Source of the DNA: Gordonia jinghuaiqii
GTDB lineage: Bacteria > Actinomycetota > Actinomycetes > Mycobacteriales > Mycobacteriaceae
DNA: 64,000 bases
Assembly: GCF_014041935.1 (NCBI RefSeq)
Contig: NZ_CP059491.1
Span: 2,666,001-2,730,000, forward strand
Direction of reading: 5' to 3'
Each line of letters starts with the position of its first letter. Positions within the stretch are counted from its first letter, which is position 1. Shown one piece after another: positions 18,712-27,504 of this stretch. Both the position numbers and the translations under genes were made by a program. The notes beneath the pieces were generated by a model that saw nothing but the letters and a program-made list of their open reading frames with translations, did not search any database and was not told the DNA's origin.

Positions 18712-20432
18712 GTTCACCCGACGCCCCTTCCCGGTCCGATCCGCCCGACGCACCGGCACCGCCCGGGGCGCCGGGACCGGTGCACGGTCGCCGGGTGAAT
18801 GTCTCAAAGGCCTGGCTGACGCGCACGGTGACCGCCGCGGTGGCCGGGTTCGCGATGTGGGCGGCGTTCCCGCCCCGCAACTGGTGGTTCTTCGCGGTCA
18901 TCGCACTCGGCCTGCTGTTCGCGGCACTGTTCGTCGGCTCGCCCCGCGTGCGGACGGGAGCCTGGACCGGCTTCGTGTTCGGCCTGGCGTTCTTCGTCCC
19001 GCTGCTGCCGTGGATCGGCGTCTACGTCGGACCGCTACCGTGGCTGGCACTGGCCGCGGTGATGGCCGGGTACCTGGCGCTGTTCGGCGCGATCGCCACG
19101 GTGACGATGCGCCTGCCGGTCCCGCCGGTGTGGTTCACCCTGTCGTGGTTGCTCGTCGAAGCGTTGCGCTCGGCGTTCCCGTTCGGTGGGTTCCCCTGGG
19201 GCAGAACAGCATTCAGCCAGGTCGACGGACCGCTCCTGCCGCTGGCGTCGGTGCTGGGCGCGCCGGGCCTGTCGGCCGGGGTCGCCTTGTTCGGCTCCTC
19301 GGTCGCCTGGTTGCTGGTGATCCTCGGCCGCGCGTACTCCGCACCGCCGCGCGCCCTCGGTGACGGCCCGTCGGGCATTCTGCGGGTCGCGACCCTCGCG
19401 GTCGCCATCGCGTTGCTCGCCCCCGTCGCCGCCATCGCCCTGACCCCGGCCACCGTCGACCGCACGATCGCGACGTCGTCGGCCCGGATCGGCGCCGTCC
19501 AGGGCAACGTGCCGCGTCTCGGTCTGGACTTCAACGCGCAACGACGCGCCGTCCTCGACAACCATGTGCGCACCACCCTCGGCTATGCCGAGGCGATCGA
19601 CGACGGTCTCGCCGACCGCCCCGACTTCGTCCTCTGGCCGGAGAACGCATCCGACATCTCGCCGCTCGACAACGCCGACGCCGCCGCCGCGATCACCGCT
19701 GCCTCGGAGGCGGTGGACGCGCCGATCCTGGTCGGCACCCTGCTGCGCAACCCCGACGGCCGGGCCACCAACTCGGTCCTGGTCTGGGACGGTGCCCGGG
19801 GACCGGTCGACCGCTACGACAAGCACATCGTCCAGCCGTTCGGCGAGTACCTGCCGTGGCGGCCGTTCTTCCGCCTCTTCTCCTCCTACGCCGACATGGC
19901 CGGCGACTTCAAGCCGGGGACCGGCCCCACGGTGGTGCGGGTGCCGGGACGGTCGGGTGAGGTCACGGTCGGTGTCGCCACCTGCTGGGAGGTGGCGTTC
20001 GACCGCGCCGCGCGGCAATCCGTGCGCGACGGCGCCCAGATGCTGTTCGTGCCGACCAACAACGCGACGTTCGGCCGGACCGAGATGACCTACCAGCAGT
20101 TGGCGATGTCACAGGTACGGGCCGTCGAGCACGGACGTGCCGTGGTCGTCGCCGCCACCAGCGGTGTGAGCGCGATCATCGACGCCGACGGCTCCATCAC
20201 CCGGCAATCCGGCGTGTTCACCCCGGATGTGCTGACCGGGCGCCTACCGCTGCACGTCGAGACCACCCTCGCAACGCGTCTGGGGGCCTGGCCGCAGGCG
20301 CTGGCGATCGTCGCCGCGGTCGCCGGACTTTTGTTTGCGCTGCGCTCGCGTACTAGGTTCACACTCAGGCCACGCAGGGTCGCCGCTCGGGCGCCCGGTG
20401 AGACGAAGGAGCTCGATGGCATCGGGGATTGA
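18708..20432 (+). CDS. lnt: Apolipoprotein N-acyltransferase
   Basis: A 574-residue polytopic membrane enzyme that adds the third acyl chain to lipoproteins. About six hydrophobic segments fill residues 35-250. A carbon-nitrogen hydrolase domain follows, with the catalytic Glu in LWPENASD, Lys in [16 protein letters not shown] and Cys in [13 protein letters not shown] last membrane segment ([16 protein letters not shown]) anchors the C-terminus. The first 30 residues are Pro/Ala-rich. GTG 18708 overlaps the amidohydrolase stop. In M. tuberculosis this domain is fused to the mannose synthase in one protein (Ppm1); here they are separate, with a 17-base overlap, as I recall for M. smegmatis. 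Confidence 0.94.
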   Translation: MSSPDAPSRSDPPDAPAPPGAPGPVHGRRVNVSKAWLTRTVTAAVAGFAMWAAFPPRNWWFFAVIALGLLFAALFVGSPRVRTGAWTGFVFGLAFFVPLLPWIGVYVGPLPWLALAAVMAGYLALFGAIATVTMRLPVPPVWFTLSWLLVEALRSAFPFGGFPWGRTAFSQVDGPLLPLASVLGAPGLSAGVALFGSSVAWLLVILGRAYSAPPRALGDGPSGILRVATLAVAIALLAPVAAIALTPATVDRTIATSSARIGAVQGNVPRLGLDFNAQRRAVLDNHVRTTLGYAEAIDDGLADRPDFVLWPENASDISPLDNADAAAAITAASEAVDAPILVGTLLRNPDGRATNSVLVWDGARGPVDRYDKHIVQPFGEYLPWRPFFRLFSSYADMAGDFKPGTGPTVVRVPGRSGEVTVGVATCWEVAFDRAARQSVRDGAQMLFVPTNNATFGRTEMTYQQLAMSQVRAVEHGRAVVVAATSGVSAIIDADGSITRQSGVFTPDVLTGRLPLHVETTLATRLGAWPQALAIVAAVAGLLFALRSRTRFTLRPRRVAARAPGETKELDGIGD

Positions 20433-21234
20433 CGCCACGGCAGGGCAACGGCGGCCCGACGACACGCCGCAACGTGTGGTCGGCTCCGACGGAACCGGCG
20501 CTCTCGTCGTCGTACCGACGTTCAATGAGCGCGACAATCTGCCGGTGATCGTCGAACGGCTGCAGGCCGCGCTACCGGGCGCGCACGTACTCGTCGTCGA
20601 CGACTCCAGCCCGGACGGAACCGGCGACGTCGCCGACGAACTGGCACGCGCCGACGAGGCCGGCCGCGTCCACGTGATGCACCGCGTGGACAAGGACGGC
20701 CTGGGCAAGGCCTATCTGGCCGGATTCGCGTGGGGTCTGGGCCGCGACTACCCGGTCATCGTGGAGATGGATGCCGACGGCAGCCATGCGCCGGAGCAGC
20801 TGCACCGGCTCTTCGACGAGCTCAACGACGGTGCCGACCTCGTCATCGGCTCACGCTACGTTCCGGGCGGCAAGCTCGTGAACTGGCCCAAACGCCGCGA
20901 GATCCTGTCCCGAGGGGCCAATACGTACGCGCGCCTGGCCCTCGGCGCGAGCGTCCACGACATCACCGCCGGTTTCCGCGCCTACCGCCGGATCGTGCTG
21001 GAGAAGATCGCGCTCGACACGGTGGAGTCCGCGGGCTATTGCTTCCAGATCGACCTGGCCTGGCGCACGGTACGCGCCGGATTCGACGTACGGGAGGTGC
21101 CGATCACCTTCACCGAGCGTGAGATCGGGGTCTCCAAGATGAGTGGGGGCGTGATGTCGGAGGCCTTCACGATGGTCGCCCGCTGGGGCATCCAGAGCCG
21201 TCTGGAGCGGTGGGGGCTCGTCGGCACGCGCTAG
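20416..21234 (+). CDS. ppm1: Polyprenol-phosphate mannose synthase
   Basis: A 272-residue GT2 glycosyltransferase that transfers mannose from GDP-mannose to polyprenyl phosphate, the donor for PIM, lipomannan and lipoarabinomannan synthesis. Motifs: [33 protein letters not shown], the DxD-type [23 protein letters not shown] and FREREIG-like [14 protein letters not shown]. There are no membrane segments; in relatives the Lnt partner holds it at the membrane. ATG 20416 follows GAAGGAG and overlaps lnt by 17 bases. It is followed by a strong hairpin that ends the operon. Confidence 0.94.
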   Translation: MASGIDATAGQRRPDDTPQRVVGSDGTGALVVVPTFNERDNLPVIVERLQAALPGAHVLVVDDSSPDGTGDVADELARADEAGRVHVMHRVDKDGLGKAYLAGFAWGLGRDYPVIVEMDADGSHAPEQLHRLFDELNDGADLVIGSRYVPGGKLVNWPKRREILSRGANTYARLALGASVHDITAGFRAYRRIVLEKIALDTVESAGYCFQIDLAWRTVRAGFDVREVPITFTEREIGVSKMSGGVMSEAFTMVARWGIQSRLERWGLVGTR

Positions 21235-21319
21235 GTGTACCTGGCTAGGGCGTGCCACCGCGCCGAGCGGGTGACATCGCAGCAAAAGACCCACGCGCAG
21301 ACGCAAAAGATCGAGGCAG

Positions 21320-21371
21320 ACGCAAGAGAATCGACCCGGCAGGACATCCTGCCGGGTCGATTCTCTTGCGT
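21320..21371. terminator. Strong bidirectional terminator hairpin between ppm1 and rbpA
   Basis: Two perfect 25-base complementary arms (21320-21344 and 21347-21371) flank a 2-base centre. The stem reads ACGCAAGAGAATCGACCCGG and on to AGGA. It lies between two convergent genes, 85 bases after ppm1 and 46 bases before the rbpA stop. The upper part of the stem is A/G-rich on one side and T/C-rich on the other, with no long T-run. A partial direct copy (GCAGACGCAA, 21297-21306) precedes it. Confidence 0.8.
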
Positions 21372-21416
21372 TCGGGACCGTCACCGCCGCCGGGGCTGCC
21401 GGCGACGGTCACGACA

Positions 21417-21761
21417 TCAGCTGGTGATGCCCTTGCGGCGCTGCTTGAGCAGGTCGAGGCGCTCGTTGAGCAGCACCTCGAGCTCCTCCTCGCTGCGACG
21501 CTCGAGGAGCATGTCCCAGTGGGTGCGCGGCGGCTTGGTCTTCTTCTCGTCGGGCTCGGCACCCTCGAGGATCGTGCCCTCCATGCCGTTCTTGCAGGGC
21601 CACTTGGACGGGACCTCTGCGTCGTCGGCGAACGGCACGTCGAAGATCTCGCCGTTGTCGGTGCGGTACTGGACGATGCGTCGTGGCGCGAGATCGTGGT
21701 CGCGATCGGTTTCGTAGCTCACCGCGCCGAGGCGGCTACCCCGAAGTACTCGATCTGCCAT
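21417..21761 (-). CDS. rbpA: RNA polymerase-binding protein RbpA
   Basis: A 114-residue actinobacterial transcription factor. It binds RNA polymerase and the group 1/2 sigma factors and stabilises the open promoter complex. The sequence matches the family throughout: MADRVLRGSRLGAVSYETDR at the N-terminus, the core domain FDVPFADDAEVPSKWPCKNG, and the sigma-interaction domain KPPRTHWDMLLERRSEEELE. The gene stands alone, between the hairpin downstream and a roughly 270-base divergent intergenic region upstream that should hold its promoter. Confidence 0.97.
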   Translation of the reverse strand: MADRVLRGSRLGAVSYETDRDHDLAPRRIVQYRTDNGEIFDVPFADDAEVPSKWPCKNGMEGTILEGAEPDEKKTKPPRTHWDMLLERRSEEELEVLLNERLDLLKQRRKGITS

Positions 21762-22030
21762 GAAGGGTTCCTCTCAAAGCTGCGTCGGATTTCTCGGTCT
21801 GCCGGGAAATCTCTGTTGCGTCTGTTGGTCTGCGTGCTCGGCTGGTCTGCTGCTCTGCGGGTCTTGGTGCTCTGCCGCGACCAACTGAGTCGTCAACAGG
21901 AACATTCTACGCGCATTCTCAGGTACGGTCCGCAATCGCGGCCCGGCCCGGTGTCGCGGGCCTCGCGTCCGAGCTCGAGCGCGCCGTGGCGCGACGCATC
22001 CGGATCTCCCGATCGCGGTACGGTCTCGGT
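21762..22030. other. Divergent intergenic region upstream of rbpA
   Basis: About 270 bases without a supportable gene. On the minus strand a TAGAAT hexamer (21909-21904) could be a -10 element for rbpA, leaving a leader of about 140 bases; no convincing -35 box was found at the right spacing. A pyrimidine/G-rich stretch with repeated GGTCTG/GCTCTG (about 21804-21885) lies in that leader. Confidence 0.3.
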
Positions 22031-22372
22031 GTGGAACAGGTCTCCCATCACCGCCGCCGACCGTACTCATGTGCGTGGTGCGGTTCGTCGATGGTCGACT
22101 CCGAGCTCGGGCGACGCCGCAAATACTGCAAGCGTTCCTGCAGGCAGCGCGCCTACGAACAGAGAACGCTCCTGGAAGGCACGTCCATTCCCGACGACGC
22201 GGTCATCCTGTCCGCGGCCGAAGCGGCCGACTTCGGTGACCGGATGTTCGCGTTGCGGTGCGCCGCGGAGGACCTCGAGACCGCCGTGGCCGAGCGCGCC
22301 GACCACAGCGTCCTGGCCGACCTCACCGACACTCTGCTCGACCTCGCCCGAGGTGCGGAGAAGCTCCGGTGA
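22031..22372 (+). CDS. Small conserved protein with treble-clef-like zinc-binding cysteines
   Basis: A 113-residue protein from GTG 22031 (MEQVSHHRRRPYSCAWCG). GTG 21986 would add 15 residues and is the alternative. Four cysteines in CAWC and YCKRSCRQRAY form a C-x2-C ... C-x3-C pattern typical of small zinc ribbons in actinobacterial proteins of unknown role. The second half is acidic and helical (AADFGDRMFALRCAAEDLE). It lies divergent from rbpA and its stop overlaps the DUF475 gene start (GTGA). No function is assigned. Confidence 0.65.
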   Translation: MEQVSHHRRRPYSCAWCGSSMVDSELGRRRKYCKRSCRQRAYEQRTLLEGTSIPDDAVILSAAEAADFGDRMFALRCAAEDLETAVAERADHSVLADLTDTLLDLARGAEKLR

Positions 22373-23538
22373 TCACCCGGGTCTTCGGGCTCTCCTTCGC
22401 GGTCTCGGCCGCGGCGCTGGTCGTGGCGTATCTCTACCTCGGCTGGACGGGACTGGCGCTGTGCGCGATTCTCGGCGTCCTGGAGGTCTCGCTGTCCTTC
22501 GACAACGCGGTCATCAACGCGACGGTCCTCGAGCGGATGAGCGCGTTCTGGCAGCGCATGTTCCTGACCGTCGGTGTGCTCATCGCGGTCTTCGGCATGC
22601 GGCTGCTGTTCCCTCTGCTGATCGTGTGGATCACCGGGGGTCTGGATCCCGCCGAAGCCCTGCGCCTGGCGATGAACCCGCCAGCCGAGGGCCAGGCCTA
22701 TTTCCCCGACGGTCAACCCAGCTACGAGACCATCCTGACCGACGCACATCCGCAGATAGCCGCGTTCGGCGGGATGTTCCTGCTGTTGCTGTTCCTGAAC
22801 TTCGTCCTCTCCGAACGTCGGAACACCTGGCTGACCTGGCTGGAGCGTCCACTGGCGACGCTGGGGAAACTCGACCAGCTCGCGGTGGTCCTCGCGTCGC
22901 TCGCGTTGGTGCTCACCGCCGAGTTCCTGGCCGCCGACGAGACCCGCGCGACGGTCCTGATCGCCGGCGTCCTCGGCATGATCACCTATCTGACCGTCGA
23001 CGGCCTCAGCTCCCTGTTCATGCAGCGCGAGGATGCCGACGGTGCCGATGCCGATGCGTCAGTTGCCGACGGCGCTGAGTCCGCGTCGCCGGCGACGAGC
23101 ACCCGCGGACCGTCGCCGTTGACGGTCGCGACCGGCAAGGCCGGGTTCTTCCTGTTCCTCTACCTGGAAGTCCTCGACGCGTCGTTCTCCTTCGACGGTG
23201 TGATCGGCGCCTTCGCGATCACTTCGGACCCGATCATCATCGCGCTCGGCCTCGGCTTCATCGGCGCGCTGTTCGTCCGTTCGATCACGATCTACCTCGT
23301 GCGACAGGGAACACTGGGGGAGTACCGCTATCTCGAGCACGGCGCGCACTGGGCGATCGGGGCGCTGGCGCTCATCCTGTTCCTCAGCATCGAGTTCCAC
23401 ATCAACGAGATCATCACCGGCCTCGTGGGAGTCGCCTTCATCGGGGCGTCGCTGGCGAGCAGCATCCGCGCCAACCGGCGCGACAGAGCCCGGCCCGAGT
23501 CGGCATCACCGGCCGGGATCCGTCGGATCCGTCGCTGA
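22369..23538 (+). CDS. DUF475 integral membrane protein (TerC-like)
   Basis: A 389-residue membrane protein with about nine hydrophobic segments. The internal duplication of acidic motifs typical of the TerC/DUF475 group is clear: LEVSLSFDNAVINATVL near residue 40 and YLEVLDASFSFDGVIGAF near 270. These paired Asp residues within membrane helices suggest metal-ion transport or sensing; the role is unproven for DUF475. A hydrophilic acidic loop (DADGADADASVADG, about 222-240) links the halves. GTG 22369 overlaps the previous stop. The last 25 residues are basic. Confidence 0.85.
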   Translation: MITRVFGLSFAVSAAALVVAYLYLGWTGLALCAILGVLEVSLSFDNAVINATVLERMSAFWQRMFLTVGVLIAVFGMRLLFPLLIVWITGGLDPAEALRLAMNPPAEGQAYFPDGQPSYETILTDAHPQIAAFGGMFLLLLFLNFVLSERRNTWLTWLERPLATLGKLDQLAVVLASLALVLTAEFLAADETRATVLIAGVLGMITYLTVDGLSSLFMQREDADGADADASVADGAESASPATSTRGPSPLTVATGKAGFFLFLYLEVLDASFSFDGVIGAFAITSDPIIIALGLGFIGALFVRSITIYLVRQGTLGEYRYLEHGAHWAIGALALILFLSIEFHINEIITGLVGVAFIGASLASSIRANRRDRARPESASPAGIRRIRR

Positions 23539-23655
23539 GACCGGTCCTTGGGCACGTCCACGAGACGCTGCGGTGAACGGTCGACGAAACATTTGGGTCA
23601 TCGTGAGCCGCCGCCTGTTATGTGTCGGACGACAGGTGTAAAAAGGACCTCGTCG

Positions 23656-23669
23656 GTGACGTGCGTCAC
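23656..23669. promoter_or_regulatory. CRP/GlxR-like palindrome upstream of the DUF3263-like gene
   Basis: A 14-bp perfect palindrome GTGACG-TG-CGTCAC, which keeps the GTGA-N6-TCAC core of cAMP-receptor-protein sites known in mycobacteria and corynebacteria. It is 75 bases before ATG 23744 in a 205-base intergenic region. The outer T and A of the full consensus are missing on both sides, so it may be a weak site or chance. Confidence 0.35.
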
Positions 23670-23743
23670 GCGCACACCCCAGAACCGTGGTGTCGCGAAG
23701 CACGTCCGGGAATGTGGTCGAGCGTGCGGATTCGGTGGTGGGC

Positions 23744-23965
23744 ATGGATAGCAAACAGCAGCAGATGGTCCAGTTCGAGACGAACTGGTACTCACTGGGG
23801 GGCGGGTCCTCCCGTCAGATCGTCGAGGAGTTCGGTCTGGACGACCGCGACTTCTTCTCCGAGGTCAGTCGTCTTGTCGCCACCGATCCGCCCACCGCGC
23901 TCACCGCGGCCGAACTCCGTCGCATGCGTGAGGTGATCCGCCGCCGGCTGTGGATGGCTCGCTGA
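23744..23965 (+). CDS. Small DUF3263-like protein
   Basis: A 73-residue protein that is helical and basic at its C-terminus (AAELRRMREVIRRRLWMAR). The order FETNWYSLGGGSSRQIVEEF - GLDDRDFFSEVSRLV - DPPTALTAAELRRMR resembles actinobacterial DUF3263 proteins, which look like reduced helix-turn-helix domains. Whether it binds DNA is unknown. ATG 23744 is preferred; GTG-started extensions upstream add 19 unconserved residues. Next gene starts 35 bases downstream. Confidence 0.6.
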   Translation: MDSKQQQMVQFETNWYSLGGGSSRQIVEEFGLDDRDFFSEVSRLVATDPPTALTAAELRRMREVIRRRLWMAR

Positions 23966-23999
23966 CCGCCGATCGCGGGCAAAGGGGGATAATCCACCT

Positions 24000-24320
24000 G
24001 TGCCCTTCTCCGACGACGATCTCGAGTTGTTCTATCGCGAGGTCGAGGCACGCACTGCATCGAATGAGCATGTCCGGCGTGCGACGCGGCGGGTGGAGCT
24101 GCCGGTCTGCCCGACACCGGACAAGTTGCCGTTCTCCTCACCGGCCGACGCGCGCGACGGCATCGATCGTCTCCGTCGGCACGTCGTCGGGACCGCGCCG
24201 GAACTGCGCTTCTATGAATGTGCTTGTGGTGCATGGCACATCACCAGTTCGGCGAAGTTGATCTACCGCCGGGTCCCGCCGGCCCCATCGCGTCGCCGGC
24301 GCGGTAAGAAGAAGCGGTGA
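24000..24320 (+). CDS. Small conserved hypothetical protein with a CxC-GxWH motif
   Basis: A 106-residue basic protein starting at GTG 24000. It has a helical N-terminus (DDDLELFYREVEAR), a conserved-looking middle CPTPDKLPFSSPADARDGID and the motif YECACGAWHITS, seen in several small actinobacterial and phage proteins and possibly metal-binding. The end is strongly basic (SRRRRGKKKR), compatible with nucleic-acid binding. No function is assigned. Its stop overlaps the next start (GTGA), so it is likely cotranscribed with the VOC gene. Confidence 0.6.
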   Translation: MPFSDDDLELFYREVEARTASNEHVRRATRRVELPVCPTPDKLPFSSPADARDGIDRLRRHVVGTAPELRFYECACGAWHITSSAKLIYRRVPPAPSRRRRGKKKR

Positions 24321-25111
24321 CTCCGTCAACCAGCTCTCCGGACGTGATCGTCGACCTCGCCTGTGAGAACCCGCAGGCCACCGCCGGGGCCTACGAGACC
24401 GTTCTCGGGGGTCCGGTCGGATCCGAGAGCACCCGGTGGGCGGCCGGCCTGGGCAATGTCGTGCTCTGTCTGCGGGGGATGGACGAGACCACCGGTGCCG
24501 CGGAGCCGGCCGCATACTTTTCCGTCGCACACTTTCGCGGCGCACACTTTCGCGGCGCACACTTTTACGGCGAGGAGTTGCCCGACGCGCGGCGACTGCT
24601 GACCAGGCGCGGCTACCCGGTCGTCGATTCCGCGCTCGGCGTGCTGGGCGAGACGATCCCGCTCGGAGTCGCGACCCCGCCGCTCGCGGCGGCGCTTCCC
24701 GCCGGCGACCTCACCGGGATGGACCACCTCGTGTTCATGTGTGAGGACCGGAACCTGGCGGTCGCGGTGTTCGGCGGCACCTTCGGCCTGGACTTCCGGC
24801 TCGACCAGCCCATCGGGGACGGGGCACGGCAACTGTTCTTCCGCGCGGGGAGCGTCATCGTCGAAGTTGTGTCGGCTCCGCGGCCACCCGATGCGCCGAG
24901 CGCATCGTCCCCGATCACTCTCTGGGGCCTGGCCTGGCGGTCGGCCGACGTCGACGCCACCCACGCCCGCCTGTCCGTTGCAGGTCTCGATCTCAGCGAG
25001 ATCAGGACCGGACGCAAGCGGGGGACTCGCATCTTCACCGTTCGGGACCGCACGCTGGGGATCCGAACCGTCGTCATCGGCTCCGACCGGCCCGCCACTC
25101 CCGCCGGCTGA
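24317..25111 (+). CDS. VOC-family protein with two glyoxalase-like halves
   Basis: A 264-residue protein. The second half starting at GMDHLVFMCEDRNLAVAVFG looks like a vicinal-oxygen-chelate domain (beta-alpha-beta-beta-beta), and the first half (VDLACENPQATAGAYETVLG) is a more diverged copy. Typical metal ligands are only partly visible (His in MDHLVF, Glu in IVEVV), so catalysis is uncertain. Residues 66-85 are four pentapeptides AYFSV-AHFRG-AHFRG-AHFYG coded by 15-bp tandem repeats (24513-24572), probably an expanded surface loop. GTG 24317 overlaps the previous gene. Confidence 0.72.
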   Translation: MTPSTSSPDVIVDLACENPQATAGAYETVLGGPVGSESTRWAAGLGNVVLCLRGMDETTGAAEPAAYFSVAHFRGAHFRGAHFYGEELPDARRLLTRRGYPVVDSALGVLGETIPLGVATPPLAAALPAGDLTGMDHLVFMCEDRNLAVAVFGGTFGLDFRLDQPIGDGARQLFFRAGSVIVEVVSAPRPPDAPSASSPITLWGLAWRSADVDATHARLSVAGLDLSEIRTGRKRGTRIFTVRDRTLGIRTVVIGSDRPATPAG

Positions 25112-25238
25112 GCCCGCCCCGGCGACGCCACGCCGGCAGCGCGAATCCGTGAGAACGATGTGTTCTGGCGCACCCCTCCTGTAATTTGACTACAAATGTT
25201 GTCGAAATCCAGGCTTCCGAAATGATGTGGGGGGAACC

Positions 25239-26231
25239 ATGACCGCGGTGAACGACGACCCGCTGACCACCGAATCCATTGCCGGCGGCGCAGCCCACGA
25301 CGAGCCGCTGTTCAACCATCGCGACGACGAGATCGAGCTGATCCCGCCGGGTTCGCTCACCGCGCAGCTCACCGGGCTGTACACCTTCCTGCCCATCAAC
25401 GGTGCCGCCTTCGTCATGCAGGTGATGCATCCGGTCATCGGCGATGTGGTCGACAAGTTCTCGGTGTTCCGCACAGACCCGGTCGGACGCGCGATCCGCT
25501 CCGCTGATTCGGTGCTGCGCTGGACCTACGGCGGTCAGGAGGCCATCGAAGAGGGCAAACGCCTGCGCAGGCTCCATCAGCCGCTGCAGATGCGCAACGC
25601 CCAAGGTAAGCACATCAGCGCGTTGAATCCCGAGGCCTACGCATGGGTGATCGCGACCGCGCTGCCGACGATGACGACGGCCGCCCCGCTGGTTCTCGGT
25701 CGCGAGTTCACGCTCGACGAGCGCAAGGAACTGCTGCGCGACAACCGTCGGATCGCCAAGATCGTGCAGGTGCCGATGAAGGGCTACCCGGAGACCCTCG
25801 AGGAGTTCGACGAGTACGTCGACGATTTCATCGAGAACAAGCTGGTCCGGCATCCGGTGGCGCTGGAGCTGATCGAGCAGATGCGCGCCGCGCCCGTCGT
25901 ACCGCGCTCGGTGCCCAAGCGTCTTCGCCCGACGGTCAGGAAAGTCGCGGCGACCGCGTCGGTGCCGTTCCAGGACTTCAACTACCTCACCACGGTCGGC
26001 GTCATGGATCCGCGGGTGCGGGAGATCCTGGGCCTGTCGTGGACCGATCAGGAACAGCAGCACCTCGAACGGATTCACCGCCGTCTGCGGTTCGCCTACC
26101 GCACACTGCCCGAACGTCTGACGTACTTCCCGCTCGCGTACCACGCGCGTCGCCACAACGACGCGATCCAGGCCATGAAGAAGCGCGAGCAGGCCAGCGC
26201 GGCCTACCAGTATCACTCGACGACGCCCTGA
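25239..26231 (+). CDS. Oxygenase MpaB family / DUF2236 protein
   Basis: A 330-residue protein of the DUF2236 group, related to fungal MpaB' and latex-clearing Lcp-type haem oxygenases. Supporting segments are AFVMQVMHPVIGDVVDKFSVF with a His that could serve the haem, the helix RSADSVLRWTYGG, LNPEAYAWVIATALPTM, and LTYFPLAYHARRHND near the end. It is soluble by sequence. Substrate is unknown. ATG 25239 follows GGGGGGAA; GTG 25227 is an alternative. The 127 bases upstream are AT-richer with TGTA-N7-TACA (25180-25194), a possible operator or promoter. Confidence 0.78.
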   Translation: MTAVNDDPLTTESIAGGAAHDEPLFNHRDDEIELIPPGSLTAQLTGLYTFLPINGAAFVMQVMHPVIGDVVDKFSVFRTDPVGRAIRSADSVLRWTYGGQEAIEEGKRLRRLHQPLQMRNAQGKHISALNPEAYAWVIATALPTMTTAAPLVLGREFTLDERKELLRDNRRIAKIVQVPMKGYPETLEEFDEYVDDFIENKLVRHPVALELIEQMRAAPVVPRSVPKRLRPTVRKVAATASVPFQDFNYLTTVGVMDPRVREILGLSWTDQEQQHLERIHRRLRFAYRTLPERLTYFPLAYHARRHNDAIQAMKKREQASAAYQYHSTTP

Positions 26232-26256
26232 GCCCGTGCGTGGCCGCGGGCGGCCG

Positions 26257-27390
26257 TCACCCGGATCGGGTCGACAGCAGCCCGACAACGTGATCAGCGA
26301 TCGCCAGCGACGACGTGATTCCCGGTGACTCGATGCCGAACAGGTTGACCAGGCCGTCGACGCCATGACTCGACGGCCCCTGGACAACGAAGTCGGCGGC
26401 CGGTTCGCCGGGCCCGCTCGTCTTGGGTCGCACGCCCGCATACGCGGGAACCAGTGCGCCCCGGGGCATTCCGGGCCAGTAGGTCCGGATCGCATGCTCG
26501 AACGCGTCGGTGCGGCCGATGTCCACCGAGTAGTCGAGCGTGTCATCGGCCTGATCATCGAGCCGTTCTGCGTCGAGCCATTCCACGTCGGGACCGAATC
26601 GCGCCGCGCCGGCGAGGTCCATCGTGAAGTGCACCCCGAGACCGCCGTCGACCGGAACGGGATAGATGAGATGGCGGAACGGTGCCCGCGCGCCTGCCAG
26701 TCCGAAGTAGTTACCCTTGGCGAGTCGTCGGGGTGGCACGGGTGCAGCGAACCCCCTGAGCCCGTGCGCAACCCGCCACGCACCCAGGCCGGCGCAGTTG
26801 ACGAGCACACGCGCAGAAGCGGTTTCACCGTCGGCTGTCTCGACACCGAACCCGCCCCGCTCGATGCGGCCACCGATCACCCTGCTGCGCAGAGCGATCG
26901 CCCCGCCGTGGCCTTCCAGATCGCGACGCAGAGCGCGGACCACACCGTCGACGTCGACGATGCCGGTGGACGGGGAGAGCAACGCCGCGACACCCTCGAC
27001 CTCGGGTTCCAGCTCACGCAACTCGGCGGCGTCGACGTGGCGGAGATCGTCGACGCCGTTGGCGAGTCCGCGGCGTCGGAGATCGTCGAGCCGGCCGGCC
27101 TGGTCGGCGGCGGCCACGATGAGCTTGCCCGGCCGGCGCCACGAGACACCGTTGTCGTCGCAGTAGCGCGTCAGCTGCTCGCGCCCCCGCACGCACAACC
27201 GCGCCTTGAGGCTACCCGCCGGATAGTAGATGCCGGCATGGATGACCTCCGAGCTGCGCGACGTCGTCTGTGTACCAACGGCATCCGCGGCTTCGAGGAT
27301 GATGGCCTCTCGGCCGGACATCGCGAGCGCTCGTGCCACCGCGAGCCCGACGATGCCACCGCCCACGATCAGGCAGTCGGTGCGCGTCAC
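26257..27390 (-). CDS. FAD-dependent oxidoreductase, DAO family (L-2-hydroxyglutarate dehydrogenase-like)
   Basis: A 377-residue flavoprotein. The dinucleotide motif CLIVGGGIVGLAVARAL is at residues 5-21, then EVIHAGIYYPAGSLKARLCVRG, the substrate-side KGNYFGL, FHT-like LGVHFTMDLAG, and a C-terminal FAD contact LVNLFGIESPGITSSLAIA. These match the L-2-hydroxyglutarate/L-2-hydroxyacid oxidase branch of the DAO superfamily (compare E. coli LhgO). GTG 27390 follows GGAGGGGAG; the longer frame to 28005 is the shadow of the divergent glgC-like gene. It converges on the MpaB gene. Confidence 0.82.
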   Translation of the reverse strand: MTRTDCLIVGGGIVGLAVARALAMSGREAIILEAADAVGTQTTSRSSEVIHAGIYYPAGSLKARLCVRGREQLTRYCDDNGVSWRRPGKLIVAAADQAGRLDDLRRRGLANGVDDLRHVDAAELRELEPEVEGVAALLSPSTGIVDVDGVVRALRRDLEGHGGAIALRSRVIGGRIERGGFGVETADGETASARVLVNCAGLGAWRVAHGLRGFAAPVPPRRLAKGNYFGLAGARAPFRHLIYPVPVDGGLGVHFTMDLAGAARFGPDVEWLDAERLDDQADDTLDYSVDIGRTDAFEHAIRTYWPGMPRGALVPAYAGVRPKTSGPGEPAADFVVQGPSSHGVDGLVNLFGIESPGITSSLAIADHVVGLLSTRSG

Positions 27391-27504
27391 CGGCGGATCT
27401 CCCCTCCGTTGTGCTGGTCGTCGATCCCATCCGCTTCCGGTGTTCTCGGGAAGCTGCAGACCACTATCCTCCGGGCCCGTGGGCGAGTACGGCAGACTGG
27501 GCTG

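Noticed and set aside
25074..26873. 599-residue minus-strand frame opposite the MpaB gene
   Set aside because: Its sequence is an antisense translation; the MpaB family match on the plus strand is convincing.
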